Source of the DNA: Limnomonas spitsbergensis
Taxonomy: Eukaryota > Chlorophyta > Chlorophyceae > Chlamydomonadales
Direction of reading: 5' to 3'
NCBI GenBank assembly: GCA_037349105.1
Contig: JAYJMM010000121.1
Location: 382,001-446,000 of the forward strand
DNA length: 64,000 bases
Within the stretch, counting starts at the first letter, position 1, and every line of letters begins with the position of its first letter. The notes under the pieces are model-generated. The model made no database searches. It saw only the letters and a program-made list of their open reading frames with translations, and was not told where the DNA came from. Below, in pieces: positions 54,301-63,880 of the stretch. A program made the position numbers and the translations under genes.

Positions 54301-57300
54301 ATGGTGAGTGGTGACAGTGGATGGTGAGTGGCGGCAGTGGATGGTGAGTGGTGGCAGTGGATGGTGAGTGGTGGCAGTGGATGGTGAGTGGTGGCAGTGG
54401 ATGGTGAGTGGTGGCAGTGGATGTTGAGTGGTGGCAGTGGATGGTGAGTGGTGGCAGTGGATGGTGGGTGGTGGCAGTGGATGTTGTGTGGTGGCAGTGG
54501 ATGGTGAGTGGTGGCAATGGATGGTGAGTGGTGGCAGTGGATGGTGAGTGGTGACAGTGGATGGTGAGTGGTGGCAGTGGATGGTGAGTGGTGGCAGTGG
54601 ATGGTGTGTGGTGGTAGTGGATGGTGAGTGGTGGCAGTGGATGGTGAGTGGTGGCAGTGGATGGTGAGTGGTTGCAGTTGATGGTGAGTGGTGGCAGTGG
54701 ATGGTGAGTGGTGGCAGTGGATGGTGAGTGGTGGCAGTGGATGGTGAGTGGTGGCAGTGGATGGTGTGTGGTGGCAGTGGGTGGTGAGTGGTGACAGTGT
54801 ATGGTGAGTGGTGGCAGTGTATGATGAGTGGTGGCAGTGGATGGTGAGTGGTGGCAGTGGATGGTGAGTGGTGGCAGTGGATGGTGGGTGGTGGCAGTGG
54901 ATGGTGAGTGGTGGCAGTGGATGGTGAGTGGTGGCAGTGGATGGTGAGTGGTGGCAGTGGATGGTGAGTGGTGGCAGTGGATGGTGAGTGGTGGCAGTGG
55001 ATGGTGAGTGGTGGCAGTGGATGGTGAGTGGTGGCAGTGGATGGTGAGTGGTGGCAGTGGATGGTGAGTGGTGGCAGTGGATGGTGGGTGGTGGCAGTGG
55101 ATGTTGTGTGGTGGCAGTGGATGGTGAGTGGTGGCAATGGATGGTGAGTGGTGGCAGTGGATGGTGAGTGGTGACAGTGGATGGTGAGTGGTGGCAGTGG
55201 ATGGTGAGTGGTGGCAGTGGATGGTGTGTGGTGGTAGTGGATGGTGAGTGGTGGCAGTGGATGGTGAGTGGTGGCAGTGGATGGTGAGTGGTTGCAGTTG
55301 ATGGTGAGTGGTGGCAGTGGATGGTGAGTGGTGGCAGTTGATGGTGAGTGGTGGCAGTGGATGGTGAGTGGTGGCAGTGGATGGTGTGTGGTGGCAGTGG
55401 GTGGTGAGTGGTGACAGTGTATGGTGAGTGGTGGCAGTGTATGATGAGTGGTGGCAGTGGATGGTGAGTGGTGGCAGTGGATGGTGAGTGGTGGCAGTGG
55501 ATGGTGAGTGGTGGCAGTGGATGGTGAGTGGTGGCAGTGGATGGTGAGTGGTGGCAGTGGATGGTGAGTGGTGGCAGTGGATGGTGAGTGGTGGCAGTGG
55601 ATGGTGAGTGGTGGCAGTGGATGGTGAGTGGTGGCAGTGGATGGTGAGTGGTGGCAGTGGATGGTGAGTGGTGGCAGTGGATGGTGAGTGGTGGCAGTGG
55701 ATGGTGAGTGGTGGCAGTGGATGGTGAGTGGTGGCAGTGGATGGTGAGTGGGGACAGTGGATGGTGAGTGGTGGCAGTTGGTGATGAGTTGTGTCAGTGT
55801 ATGCTGAGTGGTGGCAGTGGATGGTGAGTGGTGGCAGTGGATGGTGAGTGGTGACAGTGTATGGTGAGTGGTGGCAGTGGATGGTGAGTGGTGGCAGTGG
55901 ATGTTGAGTGGTGGCAGTGGATGTTGAGTGGTGGCAGTGGATGGTGAGTGGTGGCAGTGGATGTTGAGTGGTGGCAGTGTATGGTGAGTGGTGGCAGTGG
56001 ATGGTGAGTGGTGACAGTGGATGGTGAGTGGGGGCAGTGTATGGTGAGTGGTGACAGTGGATGGTGAGTGGTGGCAGTGGATGGTGAGTGGTGGAAGTGT
56101 ATGGTGAGTGGTGACAGTGGATGGTGAGTGGTGGCAGTGGATGGTGAGTGGTGGAAGTGTATGGTGAGTGGTGACAGTGGATGGTGAGTGGTGGCAGTGG
56201 ATGGTGAGTGGTGGAAGTGTATGGTGAGTGGTGGCAGTGTATGGTGAGTGGTGGCAGTGGATGGTGAGTGGTGGCAGCGGATGGTGAGTGGTGGTAGTGG
56301 ATGGTGAGTGGTGGCAGTGGATGGTGAGTGGTGGCAGTGGATGGTGAGTGATAGCAGTGGATGGTGAGTGATGGCAGTGGATGGTGAGTGGTGACAGTGG
56401 ATGGTGAGTGGTGGCAGTGGATGGTGAGTGGTGGCAGTGGGGATGGTGGGTGGTGGCAGTGGATGGTGAGTGGTGACAGTGGATGGTGAGTGGTGGCAGT
56501 GGATGGTGCGTGGTGGCAGTGGGTGGTGCGTGGTGACAGTGGATGGTGAGTGGTGGCAGTCGATGGTGAGTGGTTGCAGTGGATGGTGAGTGGTGACAGT
56601 GGATGGTGAGTGGTGGCAGTGGATGGTGAGTGGTGGCAGTGGATGATGAGTGGTGGCAGTGGATGGTGAGTGGTGGCAGTGGATGGTGAGTGGTGGCACT
56701 GGATGGTGAGTGGTGGCAGTGGATGGTGGGCACCTGTCGGATTTCATCGAGACGACGGAGCTCATGGCCAACCTGTCGGTCAATCCAGCAAGGCTGACCA
56801 GGCAAGAGCACTTAGGTCATGCCTTTGCTTACAACCGTCAAGTCTGAACCCTAAACTCTCCCGGGCGGTACATGGCGTGGTTGTACTGCCTCACTGTATA
56901 CTCTCCCGGATGGTACATGGTGGTTGTACTGCCTGACTGTACCCTAAACTCTCCCGGGCGGTACACAATGTGGTTGTACTGCTTCACTGTGCCCTAAATT
57001 CTCATGAGCGGTACATGGTGTGGTTACACTGCCTCACTGTACCCTGCAGCTTTCACCCCGTACCCGCACCTTCCTACTCAAGGCTTCCAGGTTATATGCG
57101 GTGGTCTTGATTCCCCTATCTTCAACCCTGAACCCTAAACGTTAAGCCCTAAACCACGAACCCTCCCAGGCGGTGCGTGGTGCGGTCGTACTGCCTTACG
57201 GTACCGGAAAGAAGGTCAGCATCTGTGTGTTCGCGCGTGGTGCCGAGGCGGAAGCGGCCAGGCAAGAAGGTGCGTGGACAATTATCCAGGTTTGCCCCCT

Positions 57301-60300
57301 TCCCTCCGTTAGCCCCCTTCCCTCCGTTTGCCCCTTCCCTCCGTTTACCCCCTTCCCTACGTTTGCCCCCTCTCTCCCCTTTTACTGCCCTTAACTCCCA
57401 AGGCACACTCTCTTCACCCCTGCCCCCTGCTCTTTACTTCCTGAACCTCCACGCCCTAGTAGGGCGTAGCTTTCTTTCTTTCACCCCCCACCTCATTCCG
57501 CAGGTGCTGACGTCATTGGGGACGATGAGTAATTGCCGCTATAGTGGAGAGCAGAGGCAAGGCGGTCACGTTCGACATTTATTGGCCTCCTCCGAACAAA
57601 CAATCCGTTTGTCCCCCGCCCTCCGCTCTTTCCCGCCCCCCCACCCAACACACGCTCCCTACAACCCCTCCCCTTGTTTCATGGCCCCTTCCTCCCAACA
57701 CACATTCCCTTCACCTCCCGCCTCATTCCGCAGGTGCCGACGTCATTGGGGACGAGGAGTTAATCGCAGCGATAGTGGAGAGCGGGGGCAAGGCGGTCAC
57801 GTTCGACAAGCTGATCGCGACACCAGAATTCATGAGGCCTTTGGCCAAGGCCGGAAAGGTCCTGGGACCCAAAGGCATGATGCCAAATGTCAAGGTAAGG
57901 GCATGTTGCCAAATGTCAAGGTATGTGTATGCGGAGATACCCAAAGGGGGGAGAAAGGGAGTGGGATAAGGGAAGGAGCCTATTTGCCGTTGAACCCTCG
58001 AGATTGTGAGCTCAGCATTGCCTCCTGAGCATGAGTTTCTAGAGTTTTTCGGTGTCCTGGCCAAGGTGGGAAACTTCCAGGGGCCCAAGGGCATGAAAGG
58101 AAGAATGAAAGCTACGCCCCGTGTGGGGCGTGAGAGTTAAGGAAACAGCGCAGCCTGGGCCGAAGCCACATCTGCGCCCGTACCTTGACATTTGGCAGGA
58201 GAGGTCCAGAGGCCCAGGGGCATGATCCCTTACGCCTACGTCAAGAGCATTTAGGCATCCCAGTGTCTTGAACTTCGAGAGGGGAACAGGATAGTTAGGC
58301 AAAATCCCTTTATTTCCTTCAAACAATTCCCTTACCTGCCTCCCACTTCACCATTTCCCTCAAGCATGGCCTCGCAAACCCTGTCAAGCCTGCTGGGCCT
58401 ACAGCCTGCTGCCCTCCCGTATGGGCTTGCCGACCCGCGATACATTTAGTACCCTTGCCGTCTCACCCTCCTGAAGCCTGTGCGCCTAAAACATGATACT
58501 TCCCCATATGGGCTTGCTGACCCGCGATGCATTAGCGATACCCATAAGAGAAAAACGCCGTGAGGAAGTAGGCGCTTCTTTCTTGTTTGCATCATGGTAG
58601 CGATGCGGATGTGGCTACGGCCCCAAGCTCCGCTGTTTCCTGCACGTCCACGCCCTAGTAGGGCGTAGCTTTCTTTCTTTCTCAGGCACCCTTGTCGGCA
58701 CACCCTTCTGTGGGCCTACAGCATGATGCTTTCCCTCACGGGCGTGCTGACCAGCGATACATTAACAATACCCTTACGATCTTACTCAGACACCCGTCCC
58801 ACACTCCTGAAGCCTGTATTCCTACAGGCTGTCGCCTTCCCAGATGGGCATAACAATCAATCAGTGATCCCTGTCATTGGAAATTTGGTTGAAGTATGAA
58901 TCTTTGCCGTGTTTTACTGCCTTGCTCAGTTGGGCACGCTGACCAGTGATCACTGTCATTGGAAATTTCAAATTTGGTTGAAGTATGGATCTTTGCCGTG
59001 TTTTACTGCCTTGCACAGTTGGGCACGCTGACCAGTGATCACTGTCATTGGAAATTTCAAATTTGGTTGAAGTATGGATCTTTGCCGTGTTTTACTGCCT
59101 TGCACAGTTGGGCACGCTGACCAGTGATCACTGTCATTGGAAATTTCAAATTTGGTTGAAGTATGGATCTTTGCCGTGTTTTACTGCCTTGCACAGTTGG
59201 GCACGCTGACCAGTGATCACTGTCATTGGAAATTTCAAATTTGGTTGAAGTATGGATCTTTGCCGTGTTTTACTGCCTTGCACAGTTGGGCACGCTGACC
59301 AGTGATCACTGTCATTGGAAATTTCAAATTTGGTTGAAGTATGGATCTTTGCCGTGTTTTACTGCCTTGCACAGTTGGGCACGCTGACCAGCAATCACTG
59401 TCGTTGGAAATTTCAAATTTGGTTGAAGTATAAATCGTTGCCATGTTTTACTGCCTTGCACAGTTGGGCACGCTGACCAGCGATCACTGTCATTGGAAAT
59501 TTCAAATTCGGTTGAAGTATGGATATTTCCCGCGTTTTTCTGCCTTGCGCAGCTCGGCACGTTGACCAACGACGTGGTTGGTGCCATTCGGGACATGAGG
59601 CGAGGCCGCATGGATTTCCGCGTAGACCGGGACGGCATTGTGCATGCAGCTCTGGGCAAGGTGTGTGTGTGGAGGGGGGGGGGGGAGTAGGGTTTGGGGT
59701 TAAGGGTAAACGGTTTGGGGTTAAAGGTTTAGGGTAGGTAGGAGGGAGTAGAAGGGGAGAGGGGGGGGGCAGAGAGGGTGTGGCACACAGCCGCATGGAT
59801 TTCCGAGTAGATAGGGGCGGGATCGTACATACAGCTCTGAGCAAGGTGGGAGGGGGAGAAGGGGGAGGCAGAGAGGGTGTGGCACACAGCCGCATGGATT
59901 TCTGAGTAGATAGGGGCGGGATCGTACATGCAGCTCTGGGCATAGTGGGAGGGGGTAGAAGAGGGGGGGAGGGAGGGGGGGAGACACAGCCGCATGGATT
60001 ACCGAGTAGATAGGGACAGGATCGTACATGCAGCTCTGGGCATAGTGGGAGGGGGAGAAGGGGGGGGGAGGGAGGGGGGGAGACACAGCTGTGTGGATTA
60101 CCGAGTAGATAGGGACAGGATCGTACATGCAGCTCTGGGCATAGTGGGAGGGGGTAGAAGAGGGGGGGAGGGAGGGGGGGAGACACAGCTGTGTGGATTA
60201 CTGAGTAGGGACGGGATTTTGAATACAGCTCTAAGCAAAGTGAGAGGGGGGCAGAAGGAGGGTTGGGATCTGCAGAACTGGGCAAAGCAGGAGGAGGGAG

Positions 60301-60942
60301 AGGTCAGGCAGGAGGGATACTCCAGGTCCTATCATGACTCCCTTACTCCTGTACCAGCTATACCCCACCTGAATGTGTAGTTGAGCCTATCCCCCCCCCC
60401 ACACACACCCAGCAACAGCCTGTGAATGCGAGGCTGTTGTACGGCCCACGCTCCGCATTTATTCATGTGGCTGTCAGTCATTGTAAAGGAGCTGCCCCCC
60501 CCCTTCAGACACACACAGCAGCTTGAATCGAGCGCAACGGGTGCTCTTCCAATTCATGCCCCGTCGGAATGTTCTTGTCTCTGTAGATTTTAATTCCCCC
60601 TTGCCTGCTTGTGTCGGTGAGCTTTCCTTTTCTCCCCAGCAACAGCGTGAAGCGAGAACATTGGATGCTTCCCCAATCCACCTCTTGTAGGAATTTGTAC
60701 GTTGGTAGTGTTTTTACTTTTCCCGCCTGCCTGCCTGGTGAACTTCCCCCCCCAGCAGCTCGCGGAGAACATTGGAGCCCTAACCCTAAACCCTTAACCC
60801 CTTAACCCTAAACCCTTAGTTACTTCCCGTCTGCCTGCGCAGGTGAGCTTTCCCCCCCAGCAGCTCGCGGAGAACATTGGAGCGCTCATGAACGCATTGC
60901 TGAGTCAGCGACCCCGGTCTGTTGCCGGGTCAGGCATCCAAG
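48355..60942 (+). CDS. RPL1: Organellar 50S-type ribosomal protein uL1, 5' part to window edge
   Basis: Exons 48355-48552, 50711-50863, 52651-52782, 57170-57269, 57734-57894, 59553-59660 and 60843-60942 join with consistent phases (317 codons plus one base); the C-terminal exon(s) lie beyond 64000. uL1 hallmarks follow in order: [90 protein letters not shown] and [13 protein letters not shown]. uL1 binds 23S-type rRNA at the mobile L1 stalk and helps tRNA exit from the E site. The first 66 residues look like a targeting peptide; HRTLSSS resembles a mitochondrial cleavage site, but plastid import cannot be excluded. Coding sequence is 7.6% of the span; the rest is mostly junction-echo and minisatellite introns. 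Confidence 0.92.
48850..49570 (+). repeat. ~80-90-bp tandem array in uL1 intron 1 (about nine units)
   Basis: Units contain GGCTGCATGGTATGCACTTC, ATCTTGAGTGCAACACTTG, and GTTACAATGAAGGGAGCTTC. The first units carry GAGAGCACCGCATGG, resembling sequence just after the exon 1 donor (AAGAGCGCTGCATGG), so the array may derive from that donor region. Confidence 0.9.
49698..49762 (-). repeat. Hairpin-tailed dispersed element, copy c
   Basis: In reverse orientation relative to copy a: GCTGCGCTGTTTCCCTAAC, then CACGCCCC-AAT-GGGGCGTAG, then a T-rich (CTTT-like) tail. Confidence 0.8.
49905..50440 (+). repeat. G-rich imperfect minisatellite in uL1 intron 1
   Basis: Repeats of CTGAAGGTGGGAGGGGG separated by variable G-runs, some longer than 15 G. 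It has quadruplex-forming potential. No coding content. Confidence 0.9.
50590..50642 (+). repeat. Echo of uL1 exon 2 acceptor
   Basis: CATCATCTCCACCACTGCGC followed by CATGGCCCTTTGTGG duplicates the exon 2 start ([12 protein letters not shown]) about 140 bp upstream of it. Confidence 0.8.
50870..50985 (+). repeat. Telomere-like repeats with an echo of uL1 exon 2 donor
   Basis: GGGCACCTGGGAGCGC after the exon 2 donor recurs at 50966-50982. Between lie TTTAGGGTTTAGGG and then CCTAAACCCTAAACCC, in inverted arrangement around GGCGCTCCCAGAAGGGTACC. Confidence 0.75.
51904..51955 (-). repeat. Hairpin-tailed dispersed element, copy d (truncated)
   Basis: CCTTAACTCTCACGCCCC-TGC-GGGGCGTAA followed by a T-rich tail. 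The part upstream of CCTTAAC is missing. Confidence 0.75.
52470..52540 (+). repeat. Echo of uL1 exon 3 acceptor
   Basis: GGACAGGCCAACACTACCGC plus CCGTGTGTCTGGT repeats the acceptor and first bases of exon 3 (52651) with a single change, about 160 bp upstream. Confidence 0.85.
52841..56735 (+). repeat. 20-bp minisatellite with donor-like unit, ~195 copies, in uL1 intron 3
   Basis: The unit is GGTGAGTGGTGGCAGTGGAT, which contains the strong donor word GGTGAGT. From about 52861 to 56440 the register never slips; variants are substitutions only. A 2-bp insertion occurs near 56441. Higher-order structure is visible, with a 620-bp (31-unit) period. Confidence 0.98.
56736..56800 (+). pseudogene. 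Second, decayed copy of uL1 exon 3
   Basis: TCGGATTTCATCGAGACGAC onward matches exon 3 ([17 protein letters not shown] becomes [17 protein letters not shown]). An indel follows, and the donor GTAAGAG has become GCAAGAG. It closes the right side of the 20-bp array, so the array lies between two exon 3 copies. Confidence 0.88.
56855..57060 (+). repeat. Four echoes of uL1 exon 4 acceptor
   Basis: Copies of CTCCCGGGCGGTACATGGCG, then TGGTTGTACTGCCTCACTGT, resemble the exon 4 start (CTCCCAG|GCGGTGCGTGGTG, then CGTACTGCCTTACGGTACC). Each is about 45-50 bp and precedes the true exon at 57170. Confidence 0.85.
57290..57372 (+). repeat. CT-rich short repeat in uL1 intron 4
   Basis: Five units of about 17-19 bp of the type CCCCCTTCCCTCCGTTTG, close after the exon 4 donor. 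Confidence 0.9.
57436..57484 (-). repeat. Hairpin-tailed dispersed element, copy e
   Basis: CTGAACCTCCACGCCCT-AGT-AGGGCGTAGC followed by TTTCTTTCTTTC. The stem pair at the loop end is T-A here, versus C-G in copies a, c, d and f. Confidence 0.8.
57498..57577 (+). repeat. Echo of uL1 exon 5 acceptor with in-frame stop
   Basis: It repeats the acceptor CCTCATTCCGCAG and the next ~75 bases of exon 5, but GACGAGGAGTTAATC has become GACGATGAGTAATT, giving a stop. The true exon starts at 57734. Confidence 0.88.
57900..58100 (+). repeat. Echoes of uL1 exon 5 donor
   Basis: GGCATGTTGCCAAATGTCAAGG at 57900-57921 and a diverged CCTGGCCAAGGTGGGAAACT ... GGGCCCAAGGGCATG at 58056-58095 copy the exon end. 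A third, inverted piece (CCTTGACATTTGGCAG) follows element copy f near 58183. Confidence 0.8.
58095..58185 (+). repeat. Hairpin-tailed dispersed element, copy f
   Basis: GAAAGGAAGAATGAAAGC, then TACGCCCC-GTGT-GGGGCGTG, then AGAGTTAAGGAAACAGCGC and AGCCTGGGCCGAAGCCACA. It matches copy a over its whole length. It sits inside an exon 5 echo, directly after GGGCCCAAGGGCATG. Confidence 0.85.
58602..58682 (-). repeat. Hairpin-tailed dispersed element, copy g
   Basis: GATGCGGATGTGGCTACGGC, then CTCCGCTGTTTCCTGCACGT, then CCACGCCCT-AGT-AGGGCGTAGC and a CTTT tail. It is a full-length reverse-orientation copy. Confidence 0.85.
58870..59548 (+). repeat. Seven echoes of uL1 exon 6 acceptor (~88-bp units)
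   Basis: Each unit ends in a branch/pyrimidine region, CTGCCTTGCACAG, then TTGGGCACGCTGACCAG, which corresponds to the exon 6 start CTCGGCACGTTGACCAACG. Five or six units are nearly identical. The true exon begins at 59553. Confidence 0.93.
59780..60240 (+). repeat. Five echoes of uL1 exon 6 donor (~100-bp units)
   Basis: Units repeat GCATGGATTTCCGAGTAGAT, then GGGATCGTACATGCAGCTCT, then GAGCAAG or GGCATAG plus GTGGGAGG. They match the exon end coding [18 protein letters not shown] and its donor. The later units have CATAGTGGG instead of CAAGGTGTG at the donor. Confidence 0.93.
60630..60790 (+). repeat. Echoes of uL1 exon 7 acceptor
   Basis: Two copies of GTGAGCTTTCC...CAGCAGCTCGCGGAGAACATTGGA: diverged at about 60625-60665 and close at 60739-60779. 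The second is followed by telomere-like CCCTAAA words. Confidence 0.85.
60776..60822 (+). repeat. Interstitial telomere-like repeat
   Basis: CCCTAACCCTAAACCC followed by TTAACCCC and CCCTAAACCC units, directly before the exon 7 acceptor. Confidence 0.75.
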
Positions 60943-63880
60943 GTGGGGCTGGTGGGGGAGGGGGGGCAGGTGTGTGAGCAACCCCATGCTTGTGTTGCTG
61001 AGTCAGGGGCCCTGGTCTGTTGCCGGGTCAGGCATCCAAGGTGGGGCTGGTGGGGGAGGGGGGGCAGGTGTGTGAGCAACCCCATGCTTGTGTTGCTGAG
61101 TCAGGGGCCCTGGTCTGTTGCCGGGTCAGGCATCCAAGGTGGGGCTGGTGGGGGAGGGGGGGCAGGTGTGTGAGCAACCCCATGCTTGTGTTGCTGAGTC
61201 AGGGGCCCTGGTCTGTTGCCGGGTCAGGCTTCCAAGGTGGGGCTGGTGGGGGAGGGGGGGCAGGTGTGTGAGCAACCCCATGCTTGTGCTGCTGAGTCAG
61301 GGGCCCTGGTCTGTTGCCGGGTCAGGCATCCAAGGTGGGGCTGGTGGGGGAGGGGGGGCAGGTGTGTGAGCAACCCCGTGCTTGTGTTGCTGAGTCAGGG
61401 GCCCTGGTCTGTTGCCGGGTCAGGCATCCAAGGTGGGGCTGGTGGGAGAGGGGGGGCAGGTGTGTGAGCAACCCCATGCATGTGTTGCTGAGTCAGGGGC
61501 CCTGGTCTGTTGCCGGGTCAGGCATCCAAGGTGGGGCTGGTGGGGGAGGGGGGGCAGTGTGTGAGCAACCCCATGCTTGTGTTGCTGAGTCAGGGGCCCT
61601 GGTCTGTTGCCGGGTCAGGCATCCAAGGTGGGGCTGGTGGGGGAGGGGGGGCAGGTGTGTGAGCAACCCCATGCTTGTGTTGCTGAGTCAGGGGCCCTGG
61701 TCTGTTGCCGGGTCAGGCATCCAAGGTGGGGCTGGTGGGGGAGGGGGGGCAGGTGTGTGAGCAACCCCATGCTTGTGTTGCTGAGTCAGCGGCCCTGGTC
61801 TGTTGCCGGGTCAGGCATCCAAGGTGGGGCTGGTGGGGGAGGGGGGGCAGGTGTGTGAGCAACCCCATGCTTGTGTTGCTGAGTCAGGGTCCCTGGTCTG
61901 TTGCCGGGTCAGGCATCCAAGGTGGGGCTGGTGGGGGAGGGGGGGCAGGTGTGTGAGCAACCCCATGCTTGTGTTGCTGAGTCAGCGGCCCTGGTCTGTT
62001 GCCGGGTCAGGCATCCAAGGTGGGGCTGGTGGGGGAGGGGGGGCAGGTGTGTGAGCAACCCCATGCTTGTGTTGCTGAGTCAGGGGCCCTGGTCTGTTGC
62101 CGGGTCAGGCATCCAAGGTGGGGCTGGTGGGGGAGGGGGGGCAGGTGTGTGAGCAACCCCATGCATGTGTTGCTGAGTCAGGGGCCCTGGTCTGTTGCCG
62201 GGTCAGGCATCCAAGGTGGGGCTGGTGGGGGAGGGGGGGCAGGTGTGTGAGCAACCCCATGCATGTGTTGCTGAGTCAGGGGCCCTGGTATGTTGCCGGG
62301 TTAGGCATCCAAGGTGGGGCTGGTGGGGGAGGGGGGGCAGGTGTGTGAGCAACCCCATGCTTGTGCTGCTGAGTCAGCGGCCCTGGTCTGTTGCCGGGTC
62401 AGGCATCCAAGGTGGGGCTGGTGGGGGAGGGGGGGCAGGTGTGTGAGCAACCCCATGCTTGTGCTGCTGAGTCAGCGGCCCTGGTCTGTTGCCGGGTCAG
62501 GCATCCAAGGTGGGGCTGGTGGGGGAGGGGGGGCAGGTGTGTGAGCAACCCCATGCTTGTGTTGCTGAGTCAGGGGTCCTGGTCTGTTGCCGGGTCAGGC
62601 ATCCAAGGTGGGGCTGGTGGGGGAGGGGGGGCAGGTGTGTGAGCAACCCCATGCTTGTGTTGCTGAGTCAGCGGCCCTGGTCTGTTGCCGGGTCAGGCAT
62701 CCAAGGTGGGGCTGGTGGGGGAGGGGGGGCAGGTGTGTGAGCAACCCCATGCATGTGTTGCTGAGTCAGGGGCCCTGGTCTGTTGCCGGGTCAGGCATCC
62801 AAGGTGGGGCTGGTGGGGGAGGGGGGGCAGGTGTGTGAGCAACCCCATGCATGTGTTGCTGAGTCAGGGGCCCTGGTCTGTTGCCGGGTCAGGCATCCAA
62901 GGTGGGGCTGGTGGGGGAGGGGGGCATATGTGTGAGCAACCCAATGCATGTGTTGCTGAGTCAGGGGCCCTGGTCTGTTGCCGGGCCAGGCATCCAAGGT
63001 GGGGCTGGTGGGGGAGGGGGGGCAGGTGTGTGAGCAACCCCATGCATGTGTTGCTGAGTCAGGGGCCCTGGTCTGTTGCCGGGTCAGGCGTCCAAGGTGG
63101 GGCTGGTGGGGGAGGGGGGGCAGGTGTGTGAGCAACCCCATGCATGTGTTGCTGAGTCAGGGGCCCTGGTCTGTTTCCGGGTCAGGCGTCCAAGGTGGGG
63201 CTGGTGGGGGAGGGGGGGCAGGTGTGTGAGCAACCCCATGCATGTGTTGCTGAGTCAGGGGCCCTGGTCTGTTGCCGGGTCAGGCATCCAAGGTGGGGCT
63301 GGTAGGGGAGGGGGGGCAGGTGTGTGAGCAACCCCATGCATGTGCTGCTGAGTCAGGGGCCCTGGTCTGTTGCCGGGTCAGGCATCCAAGGTGGGGCTGG
63401 TGGGGGAGGGGGGCAGGTGTGTGAGCAACCCCATGCATGTGTTGCTGAGTCAGTGGCCCTGTACTGTTGCCGGGTCAGGCATCCAAGGTGGGGCTGGTGG
63501 GGGAGGGGGGCAGGTGTGTGAGCAACCCCATGCATGTGTTGCTGAGTCAGGGGCCCTGGTCTGTTGCCGGGTCAGGCATCCAAGGTGGGGCTGGTGGGGG
63601 AGGGGGGGCAGGTGTGTGAGCAACCCCATGCTTGTGTTGCTGAGTCAGGGGCCCTGGTCTGTTGCCGGGTCAGGCATCCAAGGTGGGGCTGGTGGGGGAG
63701 GGGGGCAGGTGTGTGAGCAACCCCATGCTTGTGCTGCTGAGTCAGGGGCCCTGGTCTGTTGCCGGGTCGGGCGTCCAAGGTGGGGCTGGTGGGGGAGGGG
63801 GGGCAAGGGGAGGGGGGGAGGGGGAGGGCAAGGGAGGGGGGCAGGTGTGTGAGCACCCCCTTGCCTGCGTTGATGAGTCA
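60943..63880 (+). repeat. ~30 echoes of uL1 exon 7 donor (98-bp units, nearly identical)
   Basis: Every 98 bp the exon end recurs (TTGCTGAGTCAGGGGCCCTG, GTCTGTTGCCGGGTCAGGC, ATCCAAG) with its donor GTGGGGCTGG, then G-rich spacer and GCAGGTGTGTGAGCAACCCC. Unit-to-unit differences are only a few bases, so homogenisation is recent. The array consensus differs from the functional exon at GGGGCCCTGG versus GCGACCCCGG. Confidence 0.97.

Noticed and set aside
52804..56811. Long reverse-strand frames coding His/Thr/Pro repeats
   Set aside because: The 20-bp unit happens to lack stops in those frames. Three frames are open in parallel and the array is intronic in uL1.
60943..63880. CRISPR-like array
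   Set aside because: There are no unique spacers; the whole 98-bp unit repeats, it matches a eukaryotic exon end, and the context is nuclear DNA with spliceosomal introns.
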